Shown here piece by piece: positions 7,120 through 11,787 of a stretch of 11,787 bases of DNA. A program made the position numbers and the translations under genes. The DNA is taken from NCBI GenBank assembly GCA_002476905.1, contig DLND01000075.1, positions 1-11,787 of the forward strand. The letters are read 5' to 3'. Below the pieces are notes generated by a model, which saw only the letters and a program-made list of their open reading frames with translations, was not told the origin of the DNA and did not search any database. Position 1 is the stretch's first letter. Each line of letters opens with the position of its first letter. The stretch comes from Flavobacteriales bacterium UBA7519 (lineage in GTDB: Bacteria; Bacteroidota; Bacteroidia; Flavobacteriales; Weeksellaceae).

Positions 7120-7797
7120 ATGAAAAAAATCCTTTTCGGTTCTCTATTTTTAATGTCATTTTTTTCGAAGGCACAAATAGATTTCAGGTCAACCGAATTT
7201 GGTCTTGTGGCTGGAGGTACATATTCCAGAGTTAAAAATGCCCATAACCCATCAGGTCCTAGATTTTCTATTTTAGGGGGTATTACAGCACAAGTGCCTA
7301 TTGGTGTTGCCGAGCAGTTTTACATTCAGGCAGAGGCTCTGTATTTTGGTGCAGGAGAAGGAGGCGATAGAGAATATGAAAAAGCAAAAGGAATGGAACA
7401 CGCCGTTTATGCTAATAACTATCTCAGTGTTCCCATCAATTTTAAAGCCTATTTTTCCGAAGCTGAATCTGAATTTTTTGGCTTGATTGGCCCGAGATTC
7501 AACTTTCTCATCAGCCAGAAAGTGAAAAATTATCCGGCTGGAAGAGACTATTATGATCCTAACATCATTAATCCCGAATATCCGAATATTAATGGAAAAG
7601 CCAATTCTTTTAATTTAGGAATTGGTGCGGGAGTCGGATTTAGTTACAAAAGACAATTGGAAATCGCTTTGAAATACGACATCGGATTATCAAATGCTTA
7701 TCCCAATCTTGTAGAGGCTTGGACAATGGACCCCAACACGCAAAAGAAAAAATCTGAACAAGTTCTAAGTCTGGGACTGACTTATTTCTTCAAATAA
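7120..7797 (+). CDS. outer-membrane beta-barrel protein (PorT/OMP_b-brl_2 type)
   Basis: A 225-residue protein with a classic signal peptide: K2-K3, hydrophobic core ILFGSLFLMSFF at 4-15, and likely cleavage after SKA (residue 18), leaving Gln19 first. The rest alternates polar and hydrophobic strands (for example FGLVAGGTYSRV and FNLGIGAGVGFSYK) and ends in LGLTYFFK, with the aromatic end typical of outer-membrane barrels. It resembles the small 8-10-stranded 'porin family' or PorT-like proteins (PF13568) that are abundant in Bacteroidota. These are rarely characterised; transport, adhesion or assembly roles cannot be told apart from sequence. ATG 7120 is chosen because it gives a complete signal peptide. 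It stands between the sucD terminator and a shared terminator with convergent recA, so it is probably monocistronic. Confidence 0.85.
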   Translation: MKKILFGSLFLMSFFSKAQIDFRSTEFGLVAGGTYSRVKNAHNPSGPRFSILGGITAQVPIGVAEQFYIQAEALYFGAGEGGDREYEKAKGMEHAVYANNYLSVPINFKAYFSEAESEFFGLIGPRFNFLISQKVKNYPAGRDYYDPNIINPEYPNINGKANSFNLGIGAGVGFSYKRQLEIALKYDIGLSNAYPNLVEAWTMDPNTQKKKSEQVLSLGLTYFFK

Positions 7798-7824
7798 AAA
7801 ATGCGGTGAACTTCACCGCATTTT
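7798..7824. terminator. bidirectional terminator between barrel gene and recA
   Basis: A 27-bp palindrome centred on C7811: AAAATGCGGTG on the left mirrors CACCGCATTTT on the right, with no mismatch. As RNA it forms an 11-bp stem (7798-7808 with 7814-7824) with an AACTT loop, and has T-rich flanks in both directions. It touches the stop codon of the barrel gene (7795-7797) and ends 3 nt before the recA stop (7828-7830), so one hairpin serves both convergent genes. Confidence 0.9.
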
Positions 7825-7827
7825 CTT

Positions 7828-8829
7828 TTATTTTTGTTTGATCAGTTCTTTGATTTTGTTTTCGATGTCTTCGGAGAGTTCAGGATTGTCTTTCAAAACA
7901 TCTTTTACAGCGTCTCTTCCTTGCCCTAATTTGGTATCATCATAGCTGAACCAAGATCCGCTTTTCTTTACAACTCCAAGATCTACGGCCGTATCTAGAA
8001 TCTCACCAACTTTAGAAACACCTTCACCGTACATTATATCAAACTCAGCTTGTTTAAAAGGAGGCGCGACTTTGTTTTTAACAATCTTAACCTTCACTCT
8101 ACTACCGATCGCTTCATCACCATTTTTAATAGGAGCACTGGCTTTTCTAATATCAATTCTTACTGATGCATAAAATTTTAGTGCATTACCGCCCGTCGTA
8201 GTTTCCGGATTTCCAAACATTACACCAATTTTTTCACGAAGTTGATTGATGAATATGACAGTACATTTTGTTCTGTTAATGGTTGCTGTTAATTTTCTTA
8301 AAGCCTGAGACATCAATCTTGCATGAACTCCCATCTTAGAGTCACCCATTTCACCTTCTATTTCCGCTTTTGGTGTCAGTGCGGCAACGGAGTCAATTAC
8401 TACAATGTCAATAGCTCCAGAACGGATCAGATTGTCTGCAATTTCTAAGGCTTGCTCACCATTATCAGGCTGGGAAATAATTAGATTTTCCAGATCAATT
8501 CCCAACTTTGCTGCATAATTTCTATCAAAAGCGTGCTCAGCATCTATAAAAGCAGCGATTCCGCCAGCTTTTTGAGCCTCTGCAATAGCGTGAAGCGTTA
8601 ATGTTGTTTTACCAGAAGATTCGGGTCCGTAGATCTCAATAATTCTACCTCTTGGATATCCGCCAACACCTAAAGCAAGATCAATTCCTAATGATCCGGA
8701 AGGAATAACTTCTATTGTAGTGTCCACAGAATCTTCCCCCAATGTCATCACGGTACCTTTTCCATAGGTTTTATCTAGTTTTTCTAGCACTAGCTGGAGT
8801 GCTTTTTTCTTATCGTCAGTACTGCTCAT
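7828..8829 (-). CDS. recA: RecA recombinase
   Basis: ATP-dependent DNA strand-exchange protein for homologous recombination and repair; it forms helical filaments on single-stranded DNA. The 333-residue sequence has Walker A GPESSGKT at 68-75, catalytic Glu E98 in FIDAEHAF (E. coli E96), Walker [13 protein letters not shown] at 140-151, loop 1 around EIEGEMGDS (156-164), and the DNA-binding loop L2 region [20 protein letters not shown] at 195-214 with Q196 (E. coli Q194). It is shorter than E. coli RecA (353), lacking the acidic C-terminal tail; it ends in a basic [12 protein letters not shown] 8829 gives the normal N-terminal helix. I see no recognisable LexA box upstream. It is separated from pyk by a terminator and a promoter-like box, so it is its own transcription unit. 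Confidence 0.98.
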   Translation of the reverse strand: MSSTDDKKKALQLVLEKLDKTYGKGTVMTLGEDSVDTTIEVIPSGSLGIDLALGVGGYPRGRIIEIYGPESSGKTTLTLHAIAEAQKAGGIAAFIDAEHAFDRNYAAKLGIDLENLIISQPDNGEQALEIADNLIRSGAIDIVVIDSVAALTPKAEIEGEMGDSKMGVHARLMSQALRKLTATINRTKCTVIFINQLREKIGVMFGNPETTTGGNALKFYASVRIDIRKASAPIKNGDEAIGSRVKVKIVKNKVAPPFKQAEFDIMYGEGVSKVGEILDTAVDLGVVKKSGSWFSYDDTKLGQGRDAVKDVLKDNPELSEDIENKIKELIKQK

Positions 8830-8840
8830 TATAATAATAA

Positions 8841-8858
8841 ATTATTCTCAAAAATAAT
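8841..8858 (-). promoter_or_regulatory. recA promoter -7 box inside a palindromic element
   Basis: On the - strand TATTTTTG (8856-8849) fits TAnnTTTG. It lies in an inverted repeat, ATTATT / AATAAT, with a TTTGAG spacer, nearly the same as the element before sucD. The box ends 19 nt before the recA ATG, predicting a leader of roughly 12-14 nt. No TTG is at the normal -33 distance. Confidence 0.55.
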
Positions 8859-8942
8859 CATTTTAATTCTTAATTGCTAATTTTTTGTTCTAAGAGAAAG
8901 TTAAAAAACTTATTTTTTACTTAAATATCATTCCATAAAAAT

Positions 8943-8976
8943 AAAAAAATCCGAAGTTTTATGCTTCGGATTTTTT
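8943..8976 (-). terminator. Rho-independent terminator after pyk
   Basis: ATCCGAAG (8949-8956) pairs perfectly with CTTCGGAT (8964-8971), with a 7-nt loop; the flanking A-run (8943-8948) and T-run (8972-8976) extend the stem. On the - strand the hairpin is followed by a run of T. It begins 19 nt beyond the pyk stop and closes the fabF-rnc-pyk operon before recA. The other bases of the 166-nt pyk-recA gap, apart from the recA -7 element, are AT-rich with nothing I recognise. Confidence 0.9.
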
Positions 8977-8995
8977 AAATATTGATTGAATATTA

Positions 8996-10441
8996 TTAAA
9001 TCGTAGATAATCTCAATGTATTGGTTTTGCCTCCATTATGAACTGGCATTGCATTCAGATTCACCACAAAATCACCTTGTTCCACAATGCCGTAATTATG
9101 CGTCAGCATATTCACCTGAATTACTGTTTCATCAGTAGATTTCTGCATATCGTAATAAAATGCTCTAACTCCCCAAAGCAGATTCAGCATAGTAATAACA
9201 CGTTTATTAGAACTGAAAACGATGATGTGAGAAGATGGTCTGTGTGCTGAGATCTGAAATGCTGTATAGCCAGAAGCCGTAAGCGTTACAATAGCTTCTG
9301 CTCCAGTAGATCTTGCAATATCAACCGCTGAACGGCACACTTTATCAGTAATAAATCTCTCGTCTACACAGTTTATTTTTTCTTCTATAACGTGATTTAG
9401 TTTTGAATATAAAGCTGTTTTTTCAATATTCTTAACAATTTTAGCCATATTTCTAACCACGTCTACAGGATATTTTCCTACAGATGTTTCTCCGGAAAGC
9501 ATCACCGCATCTGCACCATCTAAAACTGAGTTTGCAACGTCATTTACTTCCGCTCTTGTAGGTGTCAAGCTATTAATCATTGTTTCCATCATCTGTGTGG
9601 CGATGATAACAGGCTTAGCATAAAGTCTTGCTTTGTTAACAAGATTTTTTTGAATTACAGGAACCTGCTCCATTGGAACTTCAACACCTAGATCTCCTCT
9701 TGCAACCATCAAGCAATCACACTCCATCAAAATTTCATCGATGTTTTTAACACCTTCTGGCTTTTCGATTTTAGCAATGATTGGTGTTTTTGTTTTGTTG
9801 GTTGGATGTTTTGCCATCAATTCTTTCAAATCGATAATATCCTGTGCGTGACGCACGAATGATAAAGCAATCCAATCCAGCTCAAGATCCAACATAAAAT
9901 TAGCATCCTCGATATCTTTTTCCGTCAAAGCAGGAAGAGAAACATTGGTATTAGGAAGGTTAACCCCTTTTTTAGAACTCAATGATCCACCTTGTATTGT
10001 TTTAGCTTTTACTGTATCTAAATTATTAGTTTCAATAACTTCAAGAACCAATTTTCCGTCATCAATCAAGATTCTTTCACCAACTTTTACGTCTTGAGGG
10101 AACTTCTCATAAGTCATATAAACTTTAGTCGCGTCGCCTTCCATTTTTTCATTTGTGAAAGTAAGAACATCTCCCGGGTTAAGGAAAGAACCTTCTTTCA
10201 CCACACCAACTCTTAATTTTGGACCTTGCAAATCTCCCAAAATAGAGACAGAGTAGCCATATTCTTTATTGATTTCACGAATTTTTTCAACATTTTTTTT
10301 CACCAATTCATAATCGGCGTGCGAAAAATTAATTCTAAATACATCAACACCAGCTTGTATCATCTGTATCATCGTCTCCTTGCTAGAAGTAGCAGGACCT
10401 AGTGTTGCAATTATTTTTGTTTTTTTTAGATTCTTATTCAT
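8996..10441 (-). CDS. pyk: pyruvate kinase
   Basis: Last step of glycolysis: phosphoenolpyruvate plus ADP to pyruvate plus ATP. The 481-residue chain has the normal layout: A domain (1 to about 71 and 170-350), B domain lid (about 72-169) and C-terminal domain (about 350-481). Motifs: TKIIATLGPAT at 8-18, RINFSHAD at 36-43, catalytic Lys K224 in IIAKIEKPEG with metal ligands E226 and D250 (VARGDLG), IATQMMETMI at 280-289, and the signature PTRAEVNDVANSVLDGADAV at 294-313. The loop LQGPKLRV (71-78) carries Leu, Gln, Lys and Val where potassium-dependent enzymes have Thr, Lys, Glu and Thr, which predicts a potassium-independent enzyme. Its ATG overlaps the end of the IPExxxVDY-type gene by 8 nt, so it is translationally coupled in the fabF-rnc operon and ends at the terminator at 8943-8976. 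Confidence 0.98.
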   Translation of the reverse strand: MNKNLKKTKIIATLGPATSSKETMIQMIQAGVDVFRINFSHADYELVKKNVEKIREINKEYGYSVSILGDLQGPKLRVGVVKEGSFLNPGDVLTFTNEKMEGDATKVYMTYEKFPQDVKVGERILIDDGKLVLEVIETNNLDTVKAKTIQGGSLSSKKGVNLPNTNVSLPALTEKDIEDANFMLDLELDWIALSFVRHAQDIIDLKELMAKHPTNKTKTPIIAKIEKPEGVKNIDEILMECDCLMVARGDLGVEVPMEQVPVIQKNLVNKARLYAKPVIIATQMMETMINSLTPTRAEVNDVANSVLDGADAVMLSGETSVGKYPVDVVRNMAKIVKNIEKTALYSKLNHVIEEKINCVDERFITDKVCRSAVDIARSTGAEAIVTLTASGYTAFQISAHRPSSHIIVFSSNKRVITMLNLLWGVRAFYYDMQKSTDETVIQVNMLTHNYGIVEQGDFVVNLNAMPVHNGGKTNTLRLSTI

Positions 10442-10907
10442 AATATTGAATTAATTGATAAAGTTCCTCATCAGAACTTAATAAGTATTCCTGAATTTGA
10501 AATACAAGATTTTCAGGGAGCAAAATTAATGAAAAATCCGCAAACATATCAGAATTAGTTAAAATGTAATCGGCATCCTGATGCAGATTTAGTAAAAATT
10601 TAATATTCGATTCATCTGAAAAAAGCTGGTTTTGTGCCTTCTTTTGCTCAGAACGAATCGACTTGTTAGAAATAAAGCTATAACAGTTCTTGGAAAACTT
10701 ATCATAGGCCTGATATCTTGAAAAAAAATGGTCAAAATATTCTCCGTTGATTACAATGTCATCAATTCTTTTAAAATTAAAATCATTGATCTTGTTCAGG
10801 AGAAAAAAAAATTCGTGCTCAGGGATTGACTTTATAAGTCTTATCAATCCTACATTGATCTCAGAAAGATCTTCCTCTAGCTTAAGAAATTGTTTTTTGA
10901 TTTTCAA
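10434..10907 (-). CDS. IPExxxVDY-family protein of unknown function
   Basis: A 157-residue acidic, soluble-looking protein with no signal peptide, membrane segment or catalytic motif I can recognise. It resembles the small IPExxxVDY family of Bacteroidota, which from memory is found between rnc and pyk. The family's early EDYRLAYLLNKxL-type stretch appears as EHEFFFLLNKINDF at 30-43, and the name motif is degenerate here, ending as DADYIL at 111-116 instead of VDYFL. About 40 residues follow that motif, more than I expect for the family. It is flanked by overlaps: its start lies inside the rnc end (26 nt) and its stop inside the pyk start (8 nt). Position suggests constant co-expression with RNase III and pyruvate kinase, but no function follows from that. 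The family call rests mainly on position and weak similarity. Confidence 0.7.
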   Translation of the reverse strand: MKIKKQFLKLEEDLSEINVGLIRLIKSIPEHEFFFLLNKINDFNFKRIDDIVINGEYFDHFFSRYQAYDKFSKNCYSFISNKSIRSEQKKAQNQLFSDESNIKFLLNLHQDADYILTNSDMFADFSLILLPENLVFQIQEYLLSSDEELYQLIQYYE

Positions 10908-11652
10908 TAATATTTTCTTTTTTACTCAAGACATAAAACGCCCTTTTAGCGGCTTTCTCTTCAGCTTTCTTTTTAGAAGCTTCTAGAGCATTAGATATTT
11001 TCTCATTTTGTAACCAAACGTGGCATCGAAATAAGACAGTTTTATTCGGCTGAATTTCTTCGCAGGTTTCGTACCTAATAGAAACTTTCTTTTTCTGACT
11101 CCATTCTAGCAAAAGGCCTTTGTAACTGATAATCTTGTTTTCTAGCTTGTTAATAGTGGAAGGTGTTAGTATCCTGTCCAGAACTATTTTTTTGCAAAAC
11201 TCATAATCTATATCCAGGTAAATGGCTCCAATAAGCGCTTCTAAGAGATTACCGGAAATGTTTTCACTCAGAATGATTTGGGATGTATCAACTTGTAAAA
11301 GGCTGCTTAGTTTTAGGTCCTCACCTAGCTTATTTAGGTTTTTCCTATTGACAATCTTGGATTTCATCTGCGTGAGAAATCCTTCGTTTTCATCCGGATA
11401 AGTCCGAAAAAGATGGCAAGAAATAATAGTACCTAAAACAGAATCCCCTAAAAACTCAAGACGTTCGTAATTTTTTTTATTCGTACTTTTTGTAGAGGAT
11501 TTCAGTGAGAAAGCCTCCTTAAAGATTTCCAGATTATGGATGTTATAACCCACAATATGAGAAATATTTTTGCGAAAAAGAAGATCTTTTTCCGAAAGTT
11601 TTTGTGTTCTGTTTTTAGGAAGAAATTTGAAAAAATAATTTTTCAACTCCAT
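10882..11652 (-). CDS. rnc: ribonuclease III
   Basis: Double-stranded RNA endonuclease that processes rRNA precursors and structured mRNAs. The 256-residue protein has an N-terminal extension of about 25 residues, an RNase III domain (about 28-165) and a double-strand RNA-binding domain (about 174-243, ending in ASKKKAEEKAAKRAFYVL). The signature NYERLEFLGDSVLG at 61-74 gives E63, E66 and D70 (E. coli E38, E41, D45); E90 matches E65 and E138 matches the essential E117. The position of E. coli D114 is Asn135 in GNLLEALIGAIYLD; this Asn also occurs in other Bacteroidota as far as I recall. ATG 11652 follows the fabF stop by 12 nt, the usual fabF-rnc arrangement. The 3' end overlaps the next gene by 26 nt. 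Confidence 0.95.
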   Translation of the reverse strand: MELKNYFFKFLPKNRTQKLSEKDLLFRKNISHIVGYNIHNLEIFKEAFSLKSSTKSTNKKNYERLEFLGDSVLGTIISCHLFRTYPDENEGFLTQMKSKIVNRKNLNKLGEDLKLSSLLQVDTSQIILSENISGNLLEALIGAIYLDIDYEFCKKIVLDRILTPSTINKLENKIISYKGLLLEWSQKKKVSIRYETCEEIQPNKTVLFRCHVWLQNEKISNALEASKKKAEEKAAKRAFYVLSKKENIIENQKTIS

Positions 11653-11664
11653 AAAAACCTCAAA

Positions 11665-11787
11665 TTATATTTTTTTGAAAAGAACGCACGCATTGTGGCC
11701 TCCAAAACCGAAAGTATTGCTCATTGCAATTTCAACATTTTTTTCTACCGCATTGTTAAAAGTAAAGTTGAGTCTGCTGTCAATGCT
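11665..11787 (-). CDS. fabF: 3-oxoacyl-ACP synthase II (FabF), C-terminus only
   Basis: Only the last 40 residues are in the window; the gene continues past base 11787. The stretch [20 protein letters not shown] up to the stop is the characteristic C-terminal end of beta-ketoacyl-ACP synthase II (E. coli has SFGFGGTNGSLIFKKI), the condensing enzyme that elongates fatty acids on ACP. The Gly-Gly-His-Asn form, instead of Gly-Gly-Thr-Asn, is common outside enterobacteria. It precedes rnc by 12 nt on the same strand and is the most upstream visible gene of the fabF - rnc - IPExxxVDY - pyk operon; acpP is often the next gene upstream in such clusters, but it lies outside the window. Confidence 0.93.
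   Translation of the reverse strand, partial: SIDSRLNFTFNNAVEKNVEIAMSNTFGFGGHNACVLFKKI

Noticed and set aside
7050..7235. Short + strand reading frame across the sucD terminator and the barrel gene start
   Set aside because: It runs through the terminator hairpin and overlaps the signal peptide of the barrel gene in another frame; no protein-like features.
8830..8995. LexA/SOS box upstream of recA
   Set aside because: The region was read on both strands; only the TAnnTTTG-containing palindrome and the pyk terminator stand out, and neither resembles the CTG-N10-CAG or GAAC-N4-GTTC type boxes.
11239..11250. RNase III inactive because of Asn at the D114 position
   Set aside because: All other acidic residues, including the essential Glu138, and the RNA-binding domain are intact, and Asn here appears to be ordinary in Bacteroidota.
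1..11787. Novel multi-gene system, mobile element, CRISPR array or prophage
   Set aside because: Every gene but two (the barrel protein and the IPExxxVDY-type protein) belongs to a known core family, the intergenic spaces are short, and I saw no direct repeats, integrase or transposase.

Overview
The window looks like core chromosome of a Flavobacteriia member (Bacteroidota), most likely the Chryseobacterium/Epilithonimonas/Elizabethkingia group. Evidence: AT-rich DNA; no Shine-Dalgarno sequences before the genes; -7 promoter boxes of the Bacteroidota type (TAnnTTTG); a fused LpxC-FabZ; a PorT-type outer-membrane barrel protein; an IPExxxVDY-type protein between RNase III and pyruvate kinase. 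The genus is inferred from gene order and protein character, not from a search.

Left part (1-5113, + strand): the 3' part of an HD-superfamily phosphohydrolase, then the early lipid A genes lpxD, lpxC-fabZ and lpxA, then efp. Together the lipid A genes cover the first acylation of UDP-GlcNAc (LpxA), its deacetylation (LpxC), the second acylation (LpxD), and the hydroxyacyl-ACP dehydratase (FabZ) that competes for the 3-hydroxyacyl-ACP used by LpxA and LpxD. lpxD appears to have its own -7 box directly before its ATG. A long AT-rich palindrome separates lpxA from efp, and a strong intrinsic terminator closes efp.

Middle part (5114-7824, + strand): three separately transcribed units. A second, shorter LpxD-like acyltransferase keeps the catalytic His but lacks the second conserved His of LpxD. 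It is followed by sucD (succinyl-CoA synthetase alpha; no sucC in the window) with its own promoter-like element and perfect terminator, and by an outer-membrane beta-barrel protein with a signal peptide.

Right part (11787-7825, - strand): fabF (C-terminus only), rnc, an IPExxxVDY-family protein and pyk are packed with a 12-nt gap and then overlaps of 26 and 8 nt, so they read as one operon ending at a clear terminator. recA follows as its own unit with its own promoter-like element and meets the barrel gene at a shared bidirectional terminator.

I found no mobile element, CRISPR array, tRNA/rRNA, defence island or other obviously new multi-gene system. The region is conserved housekeeping. 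The points of interest are residue-level variations in known enzymes and some regulatory DNA: a palindromic 18-bp element shared by the sucD and recA upstream regions, a probably leaderless lpxD mRNA, and the lpxA-efp palindrome. No gene-free stretch exceeds 170 bases.
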